Assembly (NCBI GenBank): GCA_964645585.1
Contig: CAZYAN010000095.1
Location: forward strand, 1 to 6,067
DNA length: 6,067 nt
From: DATGSL01 sp964645585
GTDB taxonomy: Bacteria > Verrucomicrobiota > Verrucomicrobiia > Opitutales > T3Sed10-336
Direction of reading: 5' to 3'
Shown: piece after piece, positions 1-6,067 of the stretch
How the letters are laid out: each line of letters starts with the position of its first letter
How positions within the stretch are numbered: the first letter of the stretch is position 1
Position numbers and translations under genes: made by a program
Notes under the pieces: generated by a model
Told to the model about the DNA's origin: nothing
Databases searched by the model: none
What the model saw: only the letters and a program-made list of their open reading frames with translations

Positions 1-1479
1 CGTCGCCCAAAATCGGTCCGGCATCCTCGTGCGGCGCCGGGTCGTAGTTCCACTCGGGAACGTCGTTGACTGCTCCGATCGAGATGAGTCCGTCCGATAC
101 GCGAGGATAGCCTGCGCCGCGCTGATCAAACGGAACCGGCTCGCTCGTATCTCCATCGCCGTCGAGATCGACAGCATCGGGCGCCATGAATGCCGTCGAT
201 CCCGCTGCGAAAAGAGGACTGCCGGCGACGGGAGCCACCGTCATGGTGGAGCCGCCGTACGACAAGGATGGCGGATGAAGCAATTCTTCATACGGGAGCG
301 TACCCGAACCTCGGATACCGACAATGTTGCCCAACTCTCCATGCACAATGGTTCCGCTGCTTCCAGCGTCGCCGATCAAACTGTAACGGGGTGAATAAAC
401 CCGGCCGGCGAGGTCGCCCGAAGCGAGATCGCCCGGAACACCATCGACGGTATTACCCGCCACCACGGAATTCCACAGGTGCAGGAGTCCATATGCAATG
501 TTCGTGTCCAACCGCACGATACCGGCCGCGGGCGCGCCGGCCGTGGACCGGTTCAGCACGATGCTGGAATTCCTCACCCACACCTGACCACTCAGGAAGC
601 GGATGCCAGCCGCCGTCCCTGAAGCTTCGTTGGAATGAATCGTACTGTTGTCGAACCAAACTCTACCCTCAGGAGTCTGGTCCGCATGAATCGCCACGGC
701 GCGATTATCCCGAATTGTGCCGTTCAAAAACCGGAGCTTGTTTCTGGTAAGAATGACACTCTCTCCCTCACAATCGGTGATCTCGCAAAAACTGAAAATG
801 ACGTGCGCATTCAATCCGGCACGCACCGCGCTTCCTCCCGGATCCTCCACCGCGTGCGATCCGCCCCTCAATGTCAGGTGATGAAAATTCACCGAGTGAC
901 TGCCAGGAATGTCGGCGATCCGGTGCTCATGATTCCCATCGAGATAAGTCGCCTGCGCCCCGTCGCCGATCAGCGTCAGATTCTTCTTGATAAGCAGGGT
1001 TTCAGTCAAAAAGTAATGGCCGCGCGCGATCCGGATCGTTCCTCCCGACACTACCGCGTTAAACGCCGCATTCGGTGCGACGAAGGCGTTCTCTCCAAAC
1101 ACCAGCCCAGACACCGTTCCCTGGGTCTCGCTTTGCCACGTCACCCGTCCCCAGGACTCAACCCCGTCTCGCCGACGTCGTCTTCGATCCAAAAGTCCTC
1201 CGCCTCCGCGACGTACACGTCCTTCGGCGACGCGGGAAGAATCACCTCATAATCCTCGGACTCGCCGTCGGGCGCAGCCTCGGTCGGATCCAGTCCGCCC
1301 TCCGTGCTGATGCGAAACCGCGCGTACGTTTTCCGGGGAGCCGAAAGAATCTTATCGCTCCAGGTTGAGCCGACCGGAATGATCTGCTCGCCCGCGACGA
1401 GCGGAATACTCGGACCGCCGCCGATCTTATCCTCCGGATCGAAAACCCCGTCCGCTCCCGCATCAATCCACGCGTCGAG
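1..1479 (-). pseudogene. Continuation of the exoprotein: GEVED second half plus second beta-helix module, separated by stop and frameshift
   Basis: In the same frame after TAA 1482-1480, 111 codons are open. They start LDAWIDAGADGVFDPEDKI and run through TYARFRISTEGGLDPTEAAP and DGESEDYEV, the C-terminal half of a GEVED domain. A new module then begins (VYVAEAEDF, V codon at 1218-1216), but a TGA at 1143-1141 interrupts it. One base is missing near 1144-1147 compared with module 1. After this -1 shift the frame is open for 381 codons, from GTG 1144-1142 to GAC 4-2, with residue-by-residue similarity to module 1 residues 79-450 plus nine inserted residues. It contains RVWFDNSTI, RNSSIVLNRSTAG, DLDGDGDTSEPVPF, DQRGAGYPR and SIGAV, and leaves the window at GPILGD, where another GEVED domain would begin. 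No plausible independent start codon lies after the stop. I read this as the downstream part of one broken gene; two sequencing errors are the alternative. Confidence 0.8.
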
Positions 1480-2763
1480 TTAGCCAGCTTCGGATGCGAT
1501 CACCTTGATTTCGCCAAGATTTCCCGGCGGCGGAAGGTAAAGAAATAGAACACCATCCGCCACCCCGCGCACGTCGCCGAGCATCGGCCCTTTCTCTTCA
1601 TGAATTGCCGGAGCGGTGAACGCGCCCTCGACCGCCCCGATCGAAACAGTTGCACCCAACAGCCGGGGATAACCTGCGCCGCGCTGATCGAACGGAATCG
1701 CTTCGCTGGTGTTCCCATCTCCGTCGATGTCAACGGCATCGGGAGGCAAAAGCGAATTCGAACCCGCTCCGACGAGAGGACTGCCAGGCACGGGCGCAAC
1801 CGTCACGGTCGACCCGCCATACAACAAGGCGGGCGGATGGAGCAGATCTTCGTAAGGAATCGTCCCCTCGCCATCGATCCCGACAATGGTGCCGTGCGCC
1901 CCGTGCGGAATGCCTCCGCTAGTCGCGGCATCGCCAATCAGGCTGTAGCGGATATAGCTCGAATTATAGACGGCGCCTGAGATGTCAGCCAGCACGCCGT
2001 CCACCGTGTTGCCCGCCACCACGGTGTTGCGCAGATGCAGCTGGCCGGAACCGATCTTCACAATGCCTCCCGCCGGACTGCCGGCCGTGGAAGTGTTTAA
2101 CACGATACTCGAATTTCTCGCCCAGACTTGTCCGCCGGTAAACTGGATACCCGCCGCGGTACCGGTTGCCTGATTGCCGGCCATCGTGCTGTTATCGAAC
2201 CAGACGCGACCAGCCGTCGTGGCATCGGCGCGAATCGCTGTTCCGTGATTGTTTCGGATAGCGCCGTTCAGAAACCGGAGCTTCCCCGCAGCGAAAACCA
2301 CGCTCTCTCCCCCGGAATCGGTAATTTCACAAAATCCGAAAGTCACGTGCGCATTCGCTCCAATACGAACCGCGTCCCCTCCTGGATCGTCCGCCGGACT
2401 CAATCCGCCGGTTAAAGTCAGATGACGAAAATTTACCAGGTGACCGCCCGGAACATCGACAATCCGGTGCTCGCGATTTCCACTGATATAGGTCGCCTGC
2501 GCCCCGTCGCCAATCCGCGTTACATCTTGCTCGATAAGCAGGGTTTCACTGATGGGGTAATGGCCGCGGGCGATTCGGATTGTGCCCCCAGAGGGGACGG
2601 CGTGCAGGGCGGCGCCCGCCGTGAGAAGGGCGTCCTCGCCAAACACCAGGCCCGCCGCCGCCCCCTGGGTCTCGCTTTGCCACGTCACTCGATCTCCTGC
2701 GCTCAGGCCAGGATCGCCAACATCCTCCTCGATTATGAATGCTTCCGCCTTCGCGAGATAAAC
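2..2763 (-). repeat. Tandem duplication of a roughly 1.55-kb beta-helix plus GEVED module
   Basis: Two copies of the same coding module lie head to tail. The module opening VY(L/V)A(K/E)AE begins at 2763 in copy 1 and at 1218 in copy 2, a period of 1545 bp (515 codons). Copy 2 carries insertions of 4, 2 and 3 residues relative to copy 1 plus the 1-nt deletion, giving an offset of 1571 bp at the shared GP(M/I)LGD element (1590 versus 19). DNA similarity is also obvious: GTCTCGCTTTGCCACGTCAC occurs in both copies. The protein copies differ at many positions, so this is an old internal duplication, not an assembly duplicate. Confidence 0.88.
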
Positions 2764-2922
2764 GGTATCGGGCTCGGCGCCAATGAGCGAAACGGCATGC
2801 AGCCCGACCGACATCATCAGAGCCGCCGCAATCTTCCGCAACGACTGAATCGCACGGTGGCGGTTGTTCGAGGTGTACAGGTCAAAACCTTCTACTAACG
2901 GTGCAGGAAGAGCTGTATTCAT
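1480..2922 (-). CDS. Secreted right-handed beta-helix protein, first module, ending prematurely inside a GEVED domain
   Basis: The predicted product is a 480-residue exported, probably surface or extracellular, protein. Residues 21-30 are basic and 31-49 hydrophobic (IAAALMMSVGLHAVSLIGA), a signal peptide with likely cleavage after A49. Residues 54-85 form a conserved module opening (VYLAKAEAF...DRVTWQSETQG). Residues about 105-330 look like a pectate-lyase-type beta-helix (SGGTIRIARGHY, then many short N/G-rich strands such as WFDNSTM, RNSSIVLN, RNTVVAGNTVDG). Residues 397-432 (DIDGDGNTSEA, FDQRGAGYPR, SIGAVE) match the tail of choice-of-anchor-Q proteins. Residues 445-480 are the first half of a GEVED domain, cut by TAA at 1482-1480; the missing half follows in the same frame. 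ATG 2922 is the first start after an in-frame TGA at 2934-2932, and no Shine-Dalgarno sequence is seen. Substrate or adhesion role is unknown; no catalytic residues can be recognised. Confidence 0.85.
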   Translation of the reverse strand: MNTALPAPLVEGFDLYTSNNRHRAIQSLRKIAAALMMSVGLHAVSLIGAEPDTVYLAKAEAFIIEEDVGDPGLSAGDRVTWQSETQGAAAGLVFGEDALLTAGAALHAVPSGGTIRIARGHYPISETLLIEQDVTRIGDGAQATYISGNREHRIVDVPGGHLVNFRHLTLTGGLSPADDPGGDAVRIGANAHVTFGFCEITDSGGESVVFAAGKLRFLNGAIRNNHGTAIRADATTAGRVWFDNSTMAGNQATGTAAGIQFTGGQVWARNSSIVLNTSTAGSPAGGIVKIGSGQLHLRNTVVAGNTVDGVLADISGAVYNSSYIRYSLIGDAATSGGIPHGAHGTIVGIDGEGTIPYEDLLHPPALLYGGSTVTVAPVPGSPLVGAGSNSLLPPDAVDIDGDGNTSEAIPFDQRGAGYPRLLGATVSIGAVEGAFTAPAIHEEKGPMLGDVRGVADGVLFLYLPPPGNLGEIKVIASEAG

Positions 2923-2942
2923 GTCATGGATTCATTCGGGGT

Positions 2943-2958
2943 GTTCAACCGTTCAACC
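2943..2958 (-). repeat. Perfect tandem 8-mer in the exoprotein leader
   Basis: GTTCAACC occurs twice without spacing on the plus strand, reading GGTTGAACGGTTGAAC in the direction of the exoprotein gene. It lies 20 nt upstream of the ATG at 2922, within the presumed untranslated leader. It could be a protein-binding or translational control element, or chance. No function can be assigned from the sequence. Confidence 0.4.
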
Positions 2959-3001
2959 GGGAAGGGTTTCATCGGGCCCGGCGAAAGCAACCGCGCGAAT
3001 T

Positions 3002-3016
3002 GAGTAAGAGCTACTT
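3002..3016. promoter_or_regulatory. Putative response-regulator operator upstream of the exoprotein gene
   Basis: GAGTAA-GAG-CTACTT is an imperfect inverted repeat with a 3-nt spacer, centred at 3009, 87 nt before the exoprotein ATG. With flanks, positions 2997-3016 match the reverse complement of 3877-3896 at 17 of 20 bases (GAATTGAGTA(A/G)GA(G/A)CTACT). Dyad sites of this kind suit a NarL-type dimer. The shared GAATT flank sits on the gene-proximal side here and on the gene-distal side at the other copy, so the sites are in opposite orientation relative to their genes. No convincing -10 hexamer is visible downstream. Regulator identity is an inference from the neighbouring gene. Confidence 0.55.
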
Positions 3017-3154
3017 AGCCGAAGGCAAATTGATCCACCGAAACGCTCCTCCCGCACCGTGCCTCGGCAGCGCGACGCGGATGGCCGCCGCATTGCCCGC
3101 CACAAGCACCCCGAAACACCCCCGACAGAAGCCCCGGTTCACTGGCCGGCGTTC

Positions 3155-3796
3155 CTATAGTTCGGGATAGCGGTCAAACCCAAGTTTTCGGCCGAACTCG
3201 ATCAATCCGGCAGCACCGTCGACCGCGAGTTTTCGAATGATCCGGTGACGGTGATTCTCGACCGTGCGAGCGCTCAGATTCATCTGTTCCGCAATCTCCC
3301 GGCTCGTTCGGCCCGTGCAGACCCATCCGATGATCTCCCGCTCCCGGCGGCTGAGGATTTTGTTGATCGCATCGGGATCGGTGAAAATGCGCTTCCGGTT
3401 CTCGCGCACGAGTTGCGTGAAGTAGTGCGCGCCCTCCGCAACTGTCAAAACCGCTTCGATGACCACCTCCGGCGTCTGATCCTTTTCCACGTATCCACTG
3501 AATCCCGACTCAAAAACCCGGGTGGTCGTGACCGGATCGGTCAGCGCGGTTACAGCCAGCATCGCCAGATCCCCCAGGTTCTCCTTCAACGTCGCGGCCA
3601 GGGAGCAGCCGGACCGATCGGGCAGGTCGATGTCGATGAGCGCAACATCCGGCCGCATCCGTTCGCAAAGATCTAAACCATCGGCCGCACTCGCCGCCGT
3701 TCCAACGACCTCCAGCTCCTCGTGTGAATCCAAAAGAGACCGCAGCAGATCGCGAAACAAACGCTGATCTTCGATAATGACGATCCGGTAACTCAT
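3155..3796 (-). CDS. NarL/FixJ-family response regulator with LuxR-type helix-turn-helix
   Basis: This 213-residue protein has the normal length for a NarL-type two-component transcription factor. Residues 3-120 are a receiver domain with acidic pocket E9-D10, phospho-acceptor D55 (ALIDIDLPDRSG), T83 (AVTA) and K105 (GYVEKD), so all phosphorylation residues are present. Residues about 146-208 are the LuxR-type DNA-binding domain (LSRREREIIGWVCTGRTSRE, then recognition helix around LSARTVENHRHRIIRKL). ATG 3796 is the only possible start: an in-frame TAG lies at 3808-3806. It is preceded by an AT-rich stretch and no Shine-Dalgarno sequence. No histidine kinase is in the window; one could lie in or beyond the gap, or the protein may be an orphan. 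A palindrome upstream suggests autoregulation. It probably also controls the exoprotein gene 232 bp downstream on the same strand. Confidence 0.93.
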   Translation of the reverse strand: MSYRIVIIEDQRLFRDLLRSLLDSHEELEVVGTAASAADGLDLCERMRPDVALIDIDLPDRSGCSLAATLKENLGDLAMLAVTALTDPVTTTRVFESGFSGYVEKDQTPEVVIEAVLTVAEGAHYFTQLVRENRKRIFTDPDAINKILSRREREIIGWVCTGRTSREIAEQMNLSARTVENHRHRIIRKLAVDGAAGLIEFGRKLGFDRYPEL

Positions 3797-3849
3797 AAAA
3801 ATTTGCTAACGGGTTGGAAGCTAGTGGATTCACCCCATCCCCAGCCGAC

Positions 3850-3855
3850 ACGATA
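3850..3855 (-). promoter_or_regulatory. Possible -10 hexamer of the regulator promoter
   Basis: Reading toward the regulator gene the hexamer is TATCGT, within GCTATCGTG. It lies about 31 nt downstream of the palindrome centre (3884). If it is the -10 element, transcription would start near 3842 and the palindrome would be centred near -41, the typical place for an activator that overlaps the -35 region. No good -35 box is present, which fits activator dependence. The match to consensus is only partial. Confidence 0.3.
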
Positions 3856-3876
3856 GCGAAGGCGACCGCATTTTTC

Positions 3877-3891
3877 GAGTAGTTCCTACTC
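3877..3891. promoter_or_regulatory. Palindromic operator upstream of the response regulator
   Basis: GAGTAG-TTC-CTACTC is a perfect 6-bp inverted repeat with a 3-nt spacer, centred 88 nt upstream of the regulator ATG at 3796. The flank CAATTC (3891-3896) is shared with the second copy near 2997-3002. Its location, dyad symmetry and recurrence before the next gene at nearly the same distance make it a likely binding site for the adjacent LuxR-type regulator. No other copy was found by eye in the window. Confidence 0.65.
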
Positions 3892-4005
3892 AATTCTGCC
3901 AACCGGCGTAAAACATCGCAGTGGCTCCGGCCGATGATCCGTATAACAAAGAGGCAAAATGCCGCTTCCACTGTTCGGATTCAGGCGCAACGCTTAGCAT
4001 GCAAC
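3890..4005 (-). CDS. Possible C-terminal end of an unknown gene running out of the gap
   Basis: Reading from the gap edge toward the regulator, one frame is open for 37 codons to TGA 3892-3890 (MLSVAPESEQWKRHFASLLY, then a small-residue stretch, ending YAGWQN). It looks more protein-like than the other frames here, but it is short, joins unknown sequence and overlaps the operator flank at its stop codon. If real, it would be the last part of a gene upstream of the regulator on the same strand. I recognise no family. It may be chance in intergenic DNA. Confidence 0.2.
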
Positions 4006-4105
4006 NNNNNNNNNNNNNNNNNNNNNNNNNNNNNNNNNNNNNNNNNNNNNNNNNNNNNNNNNNNNNNNNNNNNNNNNNNNNNNNNNNNNNNNNNNNNNNN
4101 NNNNN
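4006..4105. other. Assembly gap of exactly 100 N
   Basis: One hundred undetermined bases, the usual placeholder for a gap of unknown size between scaffolded contigs. True length and orientation of the join cannot be known from the window. Any reading frame through it is artificial. The 5' end of the gene at 4106-4943, its promoter and possibly whole genes are hidden here. Confidence 0.97.
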
Positions 4106-4943
4106 AACCGCATTCATTCTCGCAACCATTGGCGAGCTGCTCGGATTTATCAGTGGTTTCGGGTTGCGATCAGCTTGGACGGAGACTCGCGACAGAGCTT
4201 CGATGGCGAAGGAAACAGCGAAAGCGGTTCCGGGGAAGATCGCACCGGCGCCTCAGGATGCATTTGAGTTCCTGCCCCGCAGGCCAGCGGAGGCGATAGG
4301 GTCCGATATTGCGGATATCGAACTTGAAATCGATTACGGAAAGATGTTCGCACACCTCGATGCCGAGGGACTCCGGCTCGTTCCGAAAAGTGTGCTCTTT
4401 CACCTCGTGAATAAACCGATCGGCGTCGACGGATCAATCTCCCCGACGGTTGCGGAAGCGCTTCAACTCTCACCCTCGGAGGTTCATCGGATCGAGATGA
4501 CATTGAAAGCGATTGCAGAGGATTTGGCAGCGGTGGAGATGGAGCGAGTCGAAAAAATTTCAGCTGAAGCCAATGACATTATTTTTCGAATACATCCGTT
4601 TCCAGCGGATGGAGAAAAACTGCACGAGCGATTGCGGGGCGAGCTGATTAGGATTTTGGACGACGCGAAAGGGAACAGTCTCGTTGAATTGATTGACCGG
4701 AACAACGCCTACTTCGACGGTTTCGGCGCCGCTCCACTGGAAGGCAGATTTCGGGTTGTTCACACGGATAACAAAACTCAGGCCTCATTCACCACCAGGC
4801 GGGTCCCCGAAGACGATTCCGTTCCTAATTGGATATTTCATTGGCACTTAAACCAATCAGCGCCCGTAACCGCGGGTCGCCATAGCTACCTTCTGCGCCA
4901 GTTGCCGCCAGAAATCCGTGTTCACTACGCCGAACCTCAGTGA
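4106..4943 (+). CDS. Membrane-anchored protein of unknown function, 5' end missing in the gap (paralogue of the next gene)
   Basis: The visible part is 278 residues with a TGA stop at 4941-4943. It begins within a hydrophobic segment (visible residues 2-20, AFILATIGELLGFISGFGL) followed by RSAW, so it is probably a signal anchor with the body outside the cytoplasm; the start codon should lie only a few codons inside the gap. After a linker rich in A, P and K, residues about 78-190 are a charged helical domain (VPKSVLFHLVNKP, VAEALQLSPSEVHRIE, EMERVEKI, IIFRIHPFP, ERLRGELIRILDD), then about 205-278 look beta-rich, ending HSYLLRQLPPEIRVHY. The same order of motifs occurs in the following gene at low identity. 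The stop overlaps the next start (GTGA), indicating an operon. The family is not recognised. A methionine at visible residue 33 would remove the anchor and is an unlikely start. Confidence 0.8.
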
Positions 4944-5851
4944 AAATCGCGCCGCCCAGACAACAGATCGTTTTCACTGCCGCCGCTTTTTTCGTAGGAC
5001 TGGCGATCGGCTGGGCGGTCGCGCGGCCACGTTCCTCACCGGTACAACCGATGGCCCCGGGGACGCGGCCTGAACAATCCGCTCTTTCGCTACTGGAGTC
5101 CACGGTTAACACGCCCGCGAATGCAGCGCTGGAACAATCACCCGGTCCAAGTCCATCAGAGATGGAGCGCTTTCTTAAACAAGTAGCCGCTCAGAACATG
5201 ACTGTCATTCCCGAGAGCGCGCTCAGAAGAATAATTCCGATGCACAATGGACGGCTTTCCAACGACATGGCGGAAGCACTTGCACTAACCGAGGAAGAGG
5301 TGAGGCGGGTAAATCAGGTCTTTGAGGAAGTGGAGGAGAAACTGAACGAGAGCGAACTGGAGCGACTGGAAATCGTCGGCGCGAGCGACGAGGAAGTCAT
5401 TTTCCGCATTCCACGCGATATCGAACGCGGACGACAACTCAACGAAGAATTTCGCCGACGGTTGATTGAGGTTCTCGGGGACATTGACGGTGAGTTCTTC
5501 TTAAACGTGCATGATTCTTCATACCCGACAGATTTTTACTTCCACAGGTTTGGTCAAATCGATCGCACCATCACCTTCACATTGATGACGGTTCCCAACA
5601 ATGGGTCGCGGCTGGGGTTCTGGGAAGAGATCCCTCTCTCACAACAAAGGGGTGCACTCAAGGGAGCGGAAGGCAGTTCGAGAGTCGGCTTTGAAACCGA
5701 GTTCCCGATTACCTCTCTCTCTCCCGTCCAGCCAAGTTCCCCGAGTTCAGCCAAGCGTTCCAAATTCTTGATCCCCCTTCTCCCCGAACCGATGCGGTCG
5801 CAATTCGAAGGGCTCGAACGCGCCGCCGCGCCCCCGACTAGCGACAACTAA
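4940..5851 (+). CDS. Membrane-anchored protein of unknown function (paralogue of the preceding gene)
   Basis: This 303-residue protein starts with GTG overlapping the previous stop by 4 nt, without a clear Shine-Dalgarno sequence, so translation is probably coupled. Residues 10-28 (IVFTAAAFFVGLAIGWAVA) form one membrane helix; RPRSSP follows, then a P/S/T-rich linker to about residue 74. Residues 75-182 are charged and helical: VIPESALRRIIP, MAEALALTEEEVRRVNQVFE, ELERLEIVG, VIFRIPRD and FRRRLIEVLGD. This matches the preceding protein motif by motif. Residues 183-230 look beta-rich. The tail is S/P-rich and ends with FLIPLLPEP...FEG, resembling YLLRQLPPE of the neighbour. The LT-E-E-V...N pattern loosely recalls stress-related periplasmic helical proteins such as Spy/CpxP, but that is too weak for an assignment. 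No catalytic motif is visible. Confidence 0.88.
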   Translation: MKIAPPRQQIVFTAAAFFVGLAIGWAVARPRSSPVQPMAPGTRPEQSALSLLESTVNTPANAALEQSPGPSPSEMERFLKQVAAQNMTVIPESALRRIIPMHNGRLSNDMAEALALTEEEVRRVNQVFEEVEEKLNESELERLEIVGASDEEVIFRIPRDIERGRQLNEEFRRRLIEVLGDIDGEFFLNVHDSSYPTDFYFHRFGQIDRTITFTLMTVPNNGSRLGFWEEIPLSQQRGALKGAEGSSRVGFETEFPITSLSPVQPSSPSSAKRSKFLIPLLPEPMRSQFEGLERAAAPPTSDN

Positions 5852-5886
5852 TACATGTCACTCGTCGGAAGCTCTTCCTGCCCTAT

Positions 5887-5909
5887 CGCTGCCGGACGCC
5901 GGGGCAGCG
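5887..5909. terminator. GC-rich hairpin after the membrane-protein operon, no T-tract
   Basis: CGCTGCC (5887-5893) pairs with GGCAGCG (5903-5909) around a 9-nt loop, 36 nt after the stop codon at 5851. It is in the right place for a transcript end, but the following bases (TGCAAGCTCG) lack the T-run of an intrinsic terminator, so it may be only a stabilising 3' structure or a Rho-dependent end. Confidence 0.3.
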
Positions 5910-6036
5910 TGCAAGCTCGCCAATCGATCTGAGGGTCGCGGAGGATCAACTCTCGCGTGTCAGGTCCGGAAAATCAAATGCCTCCTCGACCCCAAAAAAG
6001 ACCTGTATCGATAATTCCTGACAATGCAGCTAAGTG

Positions 6037-6056
6037 TTAATTCAAGGTCTGACCCC
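6037..6056. other. Possible mobile-element-associated terminal motif
   Basis: The stretch TTAATTCAAGGTCTGACCCC near the right edge resembles, from memory, a recurring motif (GGGGTCAGACCTTG) found next to transposase genes in various draft bacterial genomes. An AGACCT at 5999-6004 could pair with AGGTCT at 6045-6050. No transposase is inside the window, and the resemblance is not verified. The remainder of 5852-6067 shows no gene. Confidence 0.25.
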
Positions 6057-6067
6057 GCCTGCTGCCG

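Noticed and set aside
1141..1152. Programmed -1 frameshift or stop readthrough rescuing the exoprotein
   Set aside because: No classical slippery heptamer is present and no clear downstream structure was seen; the upstream TAA would also need readthrough. Mutation or sequencing error is simpler.
29..1368. Several plus-strand open frames (29-394, 190-750, 635-1252, 1075-1368)
   Set aside because: They lie opposite the restored beta-helix frame, have arginine-rich low-quality translations and are shadows produced by GC-rich coding DNA.
1600..2898. Plus-strand open frames opposite the first module
   Set aside because: They mirror the shadows in the second module at equivalent offsets and have no start signals or recognisable domains; the minus-strand frame explains the region.
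2925..2927. Alternative ATG just upstream of the exoprotein start
   Set aside because: It reads ATG ACA TGA and stops at once; the ATG at 2922 is in the long frame.
3082..3154. Terminator after the response regulator
   Set aside because: The region is GC-rich with small inverted segments but no strong stem followed by a T-run on the minus strand.
3510..3971. Minus-strand 153-codon frame overlapping the regulator
   Set aside because: It overlaps the clearly coding receiver domain in another frame and shows no domain.
3921..4943. A 340-codon open frame spanning the N run
   Set aside because: It crosses 100 undetermined bases; only the part after 4105 is supported. The 28 residues before the gap do not resemble the N-terminus of the paralogue, and the gap length is unknown.

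Overview
The window reads as scaffolded draft sequence, probably metagenomic, from a GC-rich environmental bacterium. The best guess is Verrucomicrobiota or a related PVC lineage. Three things suggest this: a modular exoprotein combining a right-handed beta-helix, a choice-of-anchor-Q-like tail and a GEVED domain; start codons without Shine-Dalgarno sequences; and the style of the lone NarL-type regulator. No rRNA, tRNA or universal marker is present, so the taxonomy is an inference. A run of exactly 100 N (4006-4105) is a conventional scaffold gap, so genes on its two sides may not be true neighbours.

Left part, minus strand (1-2922): the remains of one very large secreted protein. Module 1 (1480-2922) has a signal peptide, a beta-helix and a terminal DQRGAGYPR...SIGAVE motif, then ends inside a GEVED domain at an ochre codon. 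The same frame continues past that stop with the other half of the GEVED domain. It then enters a second copy of the whole beta-helix module (515-residue period), which is hit by a 1-nt deletion near 1144-1147 and is otherwise open for 381 codons to the window edge. The locus is therefore either a decaying pseudogene or a gene with two assembly errors. The gene as a whole continues beyond base 1.

Middle (2923-4005): a NarL/FixJ-family response regulator on the minus strand (3155-3796). A near-perfect palindrome lies upstream of the regulator (GAGTAG-TTC-CTACTC, 3877-3891), and a close relative lies upstream of the exoprotein (3002-3016). Both are centred 87-88 nt before their start codons. 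The simplest reading is that the regulator controls its own gene and the exoprotein. No histidine kinase is visible.

Right part, plus strand (4106-5851): two overlapping genes (GTGA overlap) for divergent paralogous single-pass membrane proteins with a charged helical extracytoplasmic domain. The first lacks its 5' end because of the gap. I cannot assign a function. The last 216 bases hold a hairpin without a T-tract and an end-of-window motif that may mark a mobile-element boundary; no gene is seen there.
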